Assembly (NCBI GenBank): GCA_030765725.1
Contig: JAVCDF010000003.1
Location: forward strand, 120,001 to 184,000
DNA: 64,000 nucleotides
Direction: 5' to 3'
Source of the DNA: Candidatus Chlorobium antarcticum
GTDB lineage: Bacteria; Bacteroidota; Chlorobiia; Chlorobiales; Chlorobiaceae
Shown: positions 55,364-62,896 of the stretch, piece by piece
Position numbering within the stretch: the first letter of the stretch is position 1
Layout of the letters: every line of letters starts with the position of its first letter
Notes under the pieces: generated by a model
What the model saw: only the letters and a program-made list of their open reading frames with translations
What the model was told of the DNA's origin: nothing
Database searches by the model: none
Program-made: the position numbers and the translations under genes

Positions 55364-56356
55364 TACTAGGTAGCGGTATGATGTGCTGCCGTGCGAGTCG
55401 GGGAACTCTTCGTGACGGTGGTCAATGCCATAGAGAGAGAGTTTTCGGCAGAGTATTCTGAGGCCAAACTGCAGGCTGTATTCGTCCATTGTTCCGCAGT
55501 CCACAAAGAGCAGACTCAGCGAACGGAGCGCCTCACGGAATTCCTCCTTTTCAACCATTTCCACCGGATCAAAGCTGAGCCATTGGTTCCATACCCCCTT
55601 GTCGGTTTCACAGGTTAAGGGGTTGAAGGGCAGACGGATGTTTTCGGGTGGGAGACGGAAAGGGTCGGGGGAGTAGGCGGAGGACATGGCAAGCATGTCG
55701 AGCAGGGGGAATTCACCCGACGGGGGTTTGAGGGTGGTTTCATACCGGGCAAAAAATTCGGTGAGGCTGCCGTTGTGTTTTTCAAGAATGCGTGCAGCAG
55801 CAGCAAAATTCGGTCGGTAGCAGAGGTCAAATGCCATGTCCCCGCTGTGGCTTGCAGCAGCTCCGAAGAGATCGGGGCGCAACATGGCAAGCCTCAGCGC
55901 TCCGAACCCTCCGGAGGATTTCCCTGCTATTGCGCGGTGAGGGCGTTCGGGCAGGGTACAAAGCGCAGCGTCCACACAGGGGACAATTTCTTCGGTGATA
56001 TAACTTTCATAGTTGCCTGTTCCTGCTGAATCAACATATTGCGAGCCGCCGTAGCGAGTCATGCAGTCGGGCATCACAATAATGCTCTCCTCCATTTTTT
56101 TGTCTCTGATGAGACCTTCAGCCATTTCCACTACGGTTGGCCTTCCAAAGCTGTAGTTCATGAAACTGCGACCGGTTGAAGCAAATCCTGAAAGAAGATA
56201 GATAACAGGGAACCGCCGTTTACCGTTGTATGAGGGAGGCAGGTAGACGAGGGCATCGCGTTCTTCGGGGTCGCCGAGAGGGTTGCCTTGAAGTGTTCGC
56301 CCCGGGATGGGAAGGGTTGTCATTCTTGGTTTCCGGGGCTCTTGGGGGTGCTTCAT
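55328..56356 (-). CDS. Esterase D-like alpha/beta hydrolase
   Basis: A 342-residue alpha/beta hydrolase of the esterase D/feruloyl esterase group. The nucleophile elbow AIAGKSSGGFGAL (near residue 145) gives Ser, with Asp in FVDCGTMDEY and His in DSHGSTSYRYL. The start ATG 56356 overlaps the tatC stop by four bases, so it is translationally coupled to tatC. No signal peptide. The substrate is not known. Confidence 0.82.
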   Translation of the reverse strand: MKHPQEPRKPRMTTLPIPGRTLQGNPLGDPEERDALVYLPPSYNGKRRFPVIYLLSGFASTGRSFMNYSFGRPTVVEMAEGLIRDKKMEESIIVMPDCMTRYGGSQYVDSAGTGNYESYITEEIVPCVDAALCTLPERPHRAIAGKSSGGFGALRLAMLRPDLFGAAASHSGDMAFDLCYRPNFAAAARILEKHNGSLTEFFARYETTLKPPSGEFPLLDMLAMSSAYSPDPFRLPPENIRLPFNPLTCETDKGVWNQWLSFDPVEMVEKEEFREALRSLSLLFVDCGTMDEYSLQFGLRILCRKLSLYGIDHRHEEFPDSHGSTSYRYLVSLPALAAAIAG

Positions 56357-57264
56357 TTCAGGGCTTCATTTTTACGGTTGACATGGGCTGATATCAAGAT
56401 GCTGGCCTCATAGAGAAGTATCATGGGAATGCCTATGACGAGCTGCGTGACCAGATCGGTTGAGGGGGTGACAACTGCGGCTACAATCAGCAGGAAGACG
56501 ATGGCGTGCTTGCGGTAGAAGCGCATGAAGGCGGGTGTGAGAAGCCCGATTTTTGAGAGAATGTAGGAAATGAAGGGGAGTTCAAACACCATTCCTGCCG
56601 TAAGGAGCGCTCCAATAAAGAAGCTGGTGTAGTCTTGGATGGATATGTTGTTTTCAATAAGAGTCGAACCGAACGCCGCAAAAAACTGGAGGGAGACGGG
56701 CAGAAAGACAAAATATCCGAAGGCAATGCCGGTGAAGAACGAAAGCGAGATGAAGAGAATGGAGAACCGGCCGGCCTGTCGTTCATGCTCGTGGAGACCG
56801 GGAGCTACAAACTGCCAGATTTGCCATGCCATGTAGGGGAAGGAGAGGATGAACCCTGTAAAGAAGACCGCCTGCAGGTAGAGCGATATCTGGCCATAGG
56901 GAACAAGGTTCTGCAGGACCAGTGTGTCGCTGCTTCTTTTGAGCGGGCCTATGATGACAACTTCAACAAGGAAATCGGCAAAAATGGCCGAGAGCGCCAC
57001 CATAAGGATGAGGGCGATCGCTGAATGGATGATTCTCCCACGGATTTCGTCCAGATGGTCGATAAAGTTGAGGCCACGCCCATTTTCTTTTTCCTCTCCG
57101 TTGTTTTCTTCTGCTTCCTGTTCTTTCGGGGCGAGTGAACCCTCGCCGTCCGCTTCGGCCTGTGGGTTTCGGGTATCGGTCATCTCGGAACTTTCGGACG
57201 CTTCGGGTTGGCCGTCGTCGTTGCTCTCCGGCAGGGGTGATGTTTCGTCTGGTTCCTGGTTCAT
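56353..57264 (-). CDS. tatC: Sec-independent translocase TatC with acidic N-terminal extension
   Basis: The 303-residue protein has a long hydrophilic, acidic N-terminal extension (about 65 residues, rich in Glu, Asp, Ser and Pro). After it the canonical TatC begins LNFIDHLDEIRGRI, then six hydrophobic helices, with FPYMAWQIWQFVAPGL, VFELPFISYILSKIGLL and VVTPSTDLVTQL. Normal TatC is about 240-260. No tatA or tatB is in the window. An inner start at M28 (57183) would still leave a 38-residue extension. Confidence 0.93.
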   Translation of the reverse strand: MNQEPDETSPLPESNDDGQPEASESSEMTDTRNPQAEADGEGSLAPKEQEAEENNGEEKENGRGLNFIDHLDEIRGRIIHSAIALILMVALSAIFADFLVEVVIIGPLKRSSDTLVLQNLVPYGQISLYLQAVFFTGFILSFPYMAWQIWQFVAPGLHEHERQAGRFSILFISLSFFTGIAFGYFVFLPVSLQFFAAFGSTLIENNISIQDYTSFFIGALLTAGMVFELPFISYILSKIGLLTPAFMRFYRKHAIVFLLIVAAVVTPSTDLVTQLVIGIPMILLYEASILISAHVNRKNEALK

Positions 57265-57499
57265 TGCTGCATGAAAAGTGGAAATGAGGGCTGCTGTAGA
57301 GGCCCTGTAAAACAGGGAATTTCAAAACATAGCAACAAAGATGCAAGTAGGCAAGAAAATGTTCCCCCTAAAGAGAGCGGGGTGGAAAGGATCATGTTTT
57401 TTGCTTGTGAGTTTTATCCTATTTTGAGTAACCACGGGACATTATTTTTATGTAATGCATGGATGGTAATTTTTGTTCACCCTATAGCATCCCGATCTG

Positions 57500-58474
57500 T
57501 TGAATATCAAAGATGTTACTGCGCCAGTTGCAGAGGAGCTTGTCCTGTTCCGTCAGAAGTACCGGGAGCGGCTGCGCAATCAGAATTCGCTTGTTGACAA
57601 GGTTACCCGTTATGTGCTTCGCCAGCAGGGCAAGCAGATTCGCCCTGTCATGGTGCTTCTTTCGGCATCGGTAGCAGGTGGCATCAGGGAATCAAGCTAC
57701 CGGGCTGCAATAATGGTTGAGCTTCTCCATTCGGCTACCCTGATTCATGATGATGTGGTGGACGGTGCGGAGATGCGCAGGGGGATTGCCTCGATCAATG
57801 CCATCTGGAAGAACAAGATTTCCGTACTTATCGGTGATTATCTTCTCTCTAAGGGGCTGCTTTATTCACTGGAGTATAAAGATTACGGATTTCTCCATCT
57901 TGTTTCAGAGGCGGTCAGGAGGATGAGCGAGGGTGAGATTCTGCAGATACAGAAAACCCGCAGTCTTGATATTTCCGAAAAGGACTATATCAGTGTTATT
58001 TCTGACAAGACCGCCTCGCTTATTGCTTCATCATGCGCCATGGGGGCCGAGAGTGCTACCGATGACGAAGTGAAGATAGCCGCAATGAAAAAATATGGTG
58101 AGAATCTGGGGCTGGCTTTTCAGATTCGTGATGATACGCTTGACTATATCGGCGATTCCCGCAAGACAGGAAAAGAGATGGGGATTGATATCCGTGACAA
58201 AAAAATAACCCTTCCTCTTATCCATGCACTCGCCGCTGCCTCCCCGGCTGAACAGAGACGGGTCCGCGCCATTCTCAAAAGCTCGCGGAAGCGGTCGCAG
58301 CTGCGTGGTGAGGTAATGAACTTTGTGCGGGGCAAGGGAGGGATTGACTATGCCGGAGCTGTTGCTGAACGGTATGCAGCAGAGGCTGTAGGGGCGCTTG
58401 ATGTGTTCCCTCCCTCAGAAGCGAAGACAGCGCTTCTGGGCCTTGTGGATTTTGTGATGAAGCGCCAACATTGA
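57500..58474 (+). CDS. Polyprenyl diphosphate synthase
   Basis: A 324-residue trans-isoprenyl diphosphate synthase of the octa/hepta-prenyl type, making the quinone side chain. The first aspartate-rich motif LIHDDVVDGAEMRR lies near 80-93 and the second IRDDTLDYIGD near 205-215; KQIRPVMVLLS is the N-terminal substrate region. The start is TTG 57500; no in-frame ATG precedes the conserved region, and homologs usually begin at about this point. No good ribosome site is seen. Confidence 0.9.
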   Translation: MNIKDVTAPVAEELVLFRQKYRERLRNQNSLVDKVTRYVLRQQGKQIRPVMVLLSASVAGGIRESSYRAAIMVELLHSATLIHDDVVDGAEMRRGIASINAIWKNKISVLIGDYLLSKGLLYSLEYKDYGFLHLVSEAVRRMSEGEILQIQKTRSLDISEKDYISVISDKTASLIASSCAMGAESATDDEVKIAAMKKYGENLGLAFQIRDDTLDYIGDSRKTGKEMGIDIRDKKITLPLIHALAAASPAEQRRVRAILKSSRKRSQLRGEVMNFVRGKGGIDYAGAVAERYAAEAVGALDVFPPSEAKTALLGLVDFVMKRQH

Positions 58475-58519
58475 TATGTGTGAAACCATTCTGATAATAC
58501 CTATTACCGCACTGTGACA

Positions 58520-59254
58520 ATGATGAAAAAAGCCGGATTGATTGTTCTGCTGGTTCTTGTGGCACTTGGTCTGTTTGACAGGGTTCTCATGCCTTTTATC
58601 GTGCGTTCCGGCAGTGTTTCCACTGTGCCCGATGTTACCGGTATGCTTTATGAAGATGCGGCATACCGTCTTGAACGGAAGGGATTCGACCCTGAAAAGA
58701 GATACCATGTGAAATATCTTTCCGGGGTGGATTCCAATGTTGTGCTTTCGCAGATGCCTGAAGCTGGTGCAAATGCGAAGCCTGGCAGAAGCGTTTCGCT
58801 GGTGGTGAACAGAAGGGAAAAGCCTACATATCCCATGCCGGACCTTATTGGGCGCCCTGAAGTGGAGGCGCGTCAGGCACTCAAACGATTTGATTTGATT
58901 ATTGACGATGTACAGATCACTTCCGTCTACAGCAGGGAGGAGGATGGCCGCGTGCTTTCACAGTCTGTGCCGGTAGGTGTGCCAGTGAAGCCCGGAGCCG
59001 CTGTTTCTGTTATTGTGGGGCTGTATGAGGAGTCGGATGAGGGGGTTCGTAAAGTCATTGTGCCTGAAGTTCTCGGCATGTCGCTTTCACAGGCTGAACG
59101 GGTTATTGCCGGTGCGGGTCTGGAGCGGGGAAGAGTGCGGCGGGAGTATTCGGCCATTCTTGTTCCCAATACCGTCATCAGCCAAAAGCCTTCTGTCAGT
59201 GCCTATGTTTCGCCGGGCGAGAAGATTGATTTGACTGTTGTGACGGGTGACTGA
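58520..59254 (+). CDS. Membrane-anchored protein with three PASTA domains, no kinase
   Basis: A 244-residue protein. A single N-terminal transmembrane helix (residues 5-25) anchors three PASTA domains (starting near VPDVTGMLYEDAA, MPDLIGRPEVEARQ and VPEVLGMSLSQAERV). PASTA repeats bind peptidoglycan and usually sit on serine/threonine kinases or penicillin-binding proteins; here neither is fused. It could modulate cell-wall synthesis. Start at ATG 58520 or 58523. Confidence 0.88.
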   Translation: MMKKAGLIVLLVLVALGLFDRVLMPFIVRSGSVSTVPDVTGMLYEDAAYRLERKGFDPEKRYHVKYLSGVDSNVVLSQMPEAGANAKPGRSVSLVVNRREKPTYPMPDLIGRPEVEARQALKRFDLIIDDVQITSVYSREEDGRVLSQSVPVGVPVKPGAAVSVIVGLYEESDEGVRKVIVPEVLGMSLSQAERVIAGAGLERGRVRREYSAILVPNTVISQKPSVSAYVSPGEKIDLTVVTGD

Positions 59255-59274
59255 ACCCTGAAGGGCAGAGAACT

Positions 59275-59448
59275 TTATTTGTAGTTTGCCTTTTTGTAAT
59301 CTTCACGAAGGTCTTTTATTCCTGTTGTGCGGTCGTTCCCATCACTGATGAATCCGAAATATTCGAGAATGATGCGAACTACAAGCCAGAGCCCTGCAAA
59401 GAGCAGCTGGATTGAGCTGAAGATGTTGGTGAGCACATTTCGTATCAT
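59275..59448 (-). CDS. Small membrane protein (57 residues)
   Basis: Not recognised. ATG at 59448 opens MIRNVLTNIFSSIQLLFAGLW, a likely transmembrane helix (about residues 10-33), followed by a charged tail ending DLREDYKKANYK. Codon choice is as in neighbouring genes. It lies between the PASTA gene (convergent) and the DUF2934 gene, only 35 bases beyond the latter's terminator. No Shine-Dalgarno is visible. Comparison with close relatives would show whether it is conserved. Confidence 0.55.
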   Translation of the reverse strand: MIRNVLTNIFSSIQLLFAGLWLVVRIILEYFGFISDGNDRTTGIKDLREDYKKANYK

Positions 59449-59474
59449 GATGGCGGTCTGGTTCTTTTCTGTTC

Positions 59475-59511
59475 CAATAAAAAATGGCCACTCACTGGTT
59501 GAATGGCCATT
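59475..59511 (-). terminator. Terminator of the DUF2934 gene
   Basis: AATGGCCA and TGGCCATT form an 8-bp stem; reading the minus strand it is followed by TTTTTATT. It is 28 bases beyond the DUF2934 stop. Confidence 0.7.
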
Positions 59512-59538
59512 GTAAAATGCAATACAGCGCGTAGATGT

Positions 59539-59739
59539 TTAGTCGGTCAGGCTGTCTTCAGCTTCAATCCAGTCATCAATATGCGACTGATCCTGACGCC
59601 CCTTGTTTTCCCATCGGTAGTAGGCTGAAATCCTGATCAGTTCCATCCGCTCTTCCGGCGTTACGGGAGTTGTGGATTTCTTTTTGGCAGATGTGGCTTT
59701 TTTGGCGGCGACAGTTTTTTCTTCAGCTTTTTTTGCCAT
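59539..59739 (-). CDS. DUF2934 family small protein
   Basis: A 66-residue protein. A Lys/Ala-rich N-terminal tail ([20 protein letters not shown]) is followed by the DUF2934 core [20 protein letters not shown] and [12 protein letters not shown]2934 occurs in many Proteobacteria and Chlorobi, often with histone-like basic tails; its role is unknown. Confidence 0.75.
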   Translation of the reverse strand: MAKKAEEKTVAAKKATSAKKKSTTPVTPEERMELIRISAYYRWENKGRQDQSHIDDWIEAEDSLTD

Positions 59740-59763
59740 GACTGGGTGGTAGCTATGATTGTT

Positions 59764-59803
59764 ATGAAATACGGATGCCTGAAATGAAATACTGATGCCT
59801 GAA
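59764..59803. repeat. Tandem 20-bp repeat (two copies)
   Basis: ATGAAATACGGATGCCTGAA is followed at once by the same 20 bases with one change (G to T). It lies just upstream of the DUF2934 gene start, so it could affect its promoter or leader. Only two copies are seen. Confidence 0.8.
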
Positions 59804-59892
59804 CTTCAAATATTTATTTCCTGAAGATACGAAAGAATCTTGTTTCAGGACATTGAGAAGAGTATTTTTTTATGCCCCAACAGTAGCCGCTG

Positions 59893-61833
59893 ATGTATGT
59901 CAGCGCCGTTTCTATTGCTGTTTGCGGCGGTGCTTTTACAATAGGTCAGTCGGCTCACATGAAGAAACATAAAAACGGCAAAAGAAACTGGAAAAGAAAC
60001 TTACGGGTCTTTTTCTATGCCGTTCTCCGCAAAAGCCGCTACCTGAAGGGCAGCCATCGCACGGTTTTCCGACTTTCACTCGATGCACTGCTTGTTCAGC
60101 TCAACCTCAATCAGGATTTCCCTTTTCTTTTTGTTGCTATTTTTGTGGGACTTACCACCGGGTATGTGGCTGTAATGTTTCATGATGCCATTCTTCTTTT
60201 CAGCTCCTTTCTTTTCGGCGGCGCCGACCTTATTGCAAGCCCTTACCGCTATCTCATTCTTGCCATTATTCCAGCTCTTGGCGGTCTTTTTGTTGGTCTG
60301 TACAATGCATATGTGGTAAAAACCCGTCCTGGCCATGGCTTGGCTTCGGTGATAAAGGCTGTTGCACAGAATAACGGTACAATCAAAAAAAGCCACGGGC
60401 TCCATAAAACAGTGACTTCGGTGATGAGCATTGGAACGGGTGGCGGCGGTGGCAGGGAGGCTCCCATTCTTCAGGTTGGAGCTGCAATTGGCTCCACGGT
60501 CGGACAGCTGCTGAAGTTTTCTCCCGACAGGACTCGTACTCTTCTTGGATGCGGTGCCGCTGCAGGTCTGGCTGCTGTGTTCAACGCTCCGATAGGTGGG
60601 GTCATGTTTGCCATTGAGGTGATTCTTGGCGATTTCAGTGTTAAGACCTTCAGCCCGATAGTTGTTGCTGCTGTGGTGGGCACTGTGCTTTCGCGAAGCT
60701 TTCTTGGTGATTCTCCTACTTTTCAGGTCTCTCCCTACACGCTTGTTTCCAACATTGAGCTGCTGTTCTATTTCATTCTTGGAGTTCTTTCGGGTCTTTC
60801 GGCGGTGCTGTTCATCAAGACCTATTATGCTATAGAAGAATGGTTTATTCGTATTGAGAAACGCTACAACATTCCGATTTGGATGATTCCTGCAATCGGC
60901 GGTCTTCTCTGTGGACTTATCTGCATGTGGCTTCCCGGACTGTATGGTTACAGCTACAGTGTTGTTGACAGTGCGCTCAGGGGGGAGGAAACATGGACTG
61001 GCATGATAAGCGTTTATCTGCTCAAGCCGGTTGTTGCTGGGCTCAGCGTTGGTTCTGGCGGTTCTGGCGGCATGTTCGCTCCTGCCATGAAAATGGGTGC
61101 CATGCTCGGCGGCATGTTCGGCAAAGTGGTGAACATGATTCTGCCAGGAATGACCGCTGCTTCAGGTGCATATGCCCTGGTTGGAATGGGGGCTCTGACG
61201 GCAGGCATCATGAGGGCGCCTCTGACGGTTATTCTTATTCTCTTTGAGGTGACTGGCCAGTATGAAATTGTGCTTCCCATCATGTTTGCTGCTGTGACCT
61301 CCACGCTTGTTGCGAGTGTTGCCTACCGGCATTCCATGGAAACCTATGTGCTTGAAAAGGAGGGGGTGAGGGTTGGTTACGGCATTGCTCTTTCCGTTGC
61401 CGAAAACATTAGCGTACTTGATGTTATGCGCACCGATTTCATCAAATTCATGGATGTTACCCGGGTTGAAAAGGTGCTGGAGGTTTTTCACAATACTCCG
61501 GAATCGAACTTTCTTGTGACCAATGAAGAGAACCAGTTTGTGGGGATGATTCGCCTTGAGGAAATGAGTATTCTGCTGCGGGACGGTACTTTTGCGGGCC
61601 TTATAGCTGAAGATGTGGTCAAAAAGGAGGTGCCGGTGCTTTATGATTCATCGAAGCTTGATGAGGCGCTCAAATTCTTTGAGGTGGCCGATTACACCAA
61701 TGTGCTGCCGGTGATTTCAAAACGGTCGGGGAAACTGCTCGGCATTGTCCGCCAGGAAGAGGCATTCTCCTATTACCGGAAGCAGATGAACCTTTACGGT
61801 TCCGACAGCATTGAGCCTGCCCGTAAGGCTTGA
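59893..61833 (+). CDS. ClC-family chloride channel/transporter with CBS domains
   Basis: A 646-residue ClC protein. GGGGGREAPILQVGAAIGS keeps the gating Glu, with GHGLASVIKAV in the filter region (usually GSGIP or GHGVP). GGSGGMFAPAMKMGAMLGG is the second filter helix. About ten hydrophobic helices follow an N-terminal basic segment. The C-terminal about 140 residues hold two CBS domains. The start could be ATG 59893 or ATG 59959; the latter begins MKKHKNGKRNW, a basic N-terminus. It moves Cl- or other anions, perhaps with H+. Confidence 0.88.
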   Translation: MYVSAVSIAVCGGAFTIGQSAHMKKHKNGKRNWKRNLRVFFYAVLRKSRYLKGSHRTVFRLSLDALLVQLNLNQDFPFLFVAIFVGLTTGYVAVMFHDAILLFSSFLFGGADLIASPYRYLILAIIPALGGLFVGLYNAYVVKTRPGHGLASVIKAVAQNNGTIKKSHGLHKTVTSVMSIGTGGGGGREAPILQVGAAIGSTVGQLLKFSPDRTRTLLGCGAAAGLAAVFNAPIGGVMFAIEVILGDFSVKTFSPIVVAAVVGTVLSRSFLGDSPTFQVSPYTLVSNIELLFYFILGVLSGLSAVLFIKTYYAIEEWFIRIEKRYNIPIWMIPAIGGLLCGLICMWLPGLYGYSYSVVDSALRGEETWTGMISVYLLKPVVAGLSVGSGGSGGMFAPAMKMGAMLGGMFGKVVNMILPGMTAASGAYALVGMGALTAGIMRAPLTVILILFEVTGQYEIVLPIMFAAVTSTLVASVAYRHSMETYVLEKEGVRVGYGIALSVAENISVLDVMRTDFIKFMDVTRVEKVLEVFHNTPESNFLVTNEENQFVGMIRLEEMSILLRDGTFAGLIAEDVVKKEVPVLYDSSKLDEALKFFEVADYTNVLPVISKRSGKLLGIVRQEEAFSYYRKQMNLYGSDSIEPARKA

Positions 61834-61859
61834 GGGACGCCGTTCAGTATACCTTTTTA

Positions 61860-62885
61860 TCAGTCGTTCCGCCGGTACAGTGCGGTTGCCGAAATAACAA
61901 GCAGGATTGTGACGCCCGTCATAACCTGAAAAATCTCTTTTGGCACCAGAGAGTTGACTGCTAGCCCTCCGTACTCAAGCAACCCCATAAAGAGAGCTGA
62001 TGCCATGACCCAGAGCGGGTGTGCAGCGGCTAACAGTGCAGTGGCAATTCCTGAAAAGCCCGCTCCGGTAGTCATTCCTGCTTCATAATATCCTTTATAT
62101 CCAAGAACCAGATTAGCGGCTCCAAGGCCGGCGGATGCGCCTCCCAGTGCCATTGCAAGAAGCGTGTGCCGTGCCGGATTAATGCCTGCCCGTTTTGCTG
62201 CAAGAGGCTGCAGACCCGATGCTCTCATCTCTAATCCGTGACGGGTCCGGTAGAGGACTGCCCAGAAGAAGAGAGCAAGCGCTATTGCGGCAAACATCGA
62301 AGGATTTACCGGGGATGAAGGGAACCACCCGTACAGCTCGGAGAGCGGAGGAATTGCGGCGCCGGGTGCTATAGGGGCGCTGTGGGCTGTGGAGGGAACT
62401 GCGAAGTGGTGGAACAGGAGGTAGCCGCTCACCCCCTGGGCTATGAAGTTCAGCATAATGGTAGAAATGACTTCGCTTACCCTGTATCGGATTTTCAGGA
62501 TTGCGGCAATGGACGCCCATCCTGCACCGGTGGCCATTGCAGCCAGAACACAGATAGGTATGGCTGCCCAGGGTGTAATGTTGGAGGGGAGTGCCGCTCC
62601 GCAGATGGCTGCAGCAATGGCTCCCATCTGAAGCTGCCCTTCGGCTCCAATATTGAAGAGTTTGAGATGAAAGGGGATGGCCACGGCCAGTGCCGAGAAG
62701 AGCAGCGTTGTTGCCTTGAAGAGCGCCTGCCCTGTGCCGTAGGGCGAGTCGAGGGTTGCGTGCACAATCCGTTCGGCCACCATGACGGGGTTGGTTCCTG
62801 TTGCACTGATGATGAGGGCATTGAGCAGGATGGCGAGAAGAATGGAGAGGGTGGGGAGAAGTGCCCGCTGAAGGGGGTTGTTCAT
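61860..62885 (-). CDS. ABC transporter permease, nucleoside/simple-sugar type
   Basis: A 341-residue permease of the BPD_transp_2 family, related to YufP/NupP of nucleoside importers. FNIGAEGQLQMGAIAAAICG and the loop YRTRHGLEMRASGLQPLAAKRAGINP are diagnostic, with eight or nine hydrophobic helices. It lies 11 bases after the ATPase gene, so they are one transcript. A second permease usually follows, but here the ClC gene is convergent 26 bases on, so the operon ends. Confidence 0.88.
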   Translation of the reverse strand: MNNPLQRALLPTLSILLAILLNALIISATGTNPVMVAERIVHATLDSPYGTGQALFKATTLLFSALAVAIPFHLKLFNIGAEGQLQMGAIAAAICGAALPSNITPWAAIPICVLAAMATGAGWASIAAILKIRYRVSEVISTIMLNFIAQGVSGYLLFHHFAVPSTAHSAPIAPGAAIPPLSELYGWFPSSPVNPSMFAAIALALFFWAVLYRTRHGLEMRASGLQPLAAKRAGINPARHTLLAMALGGASAGLGAANLVLGYKGYYEAGMTTGAGFSGIATALLAAAHPLWVMASALFMGLLEYGGLAVNSLVPKEIFQVMTGVTILLVISATALYRRND

Positions 62886-62896
62886 GGGCTTGCTTT

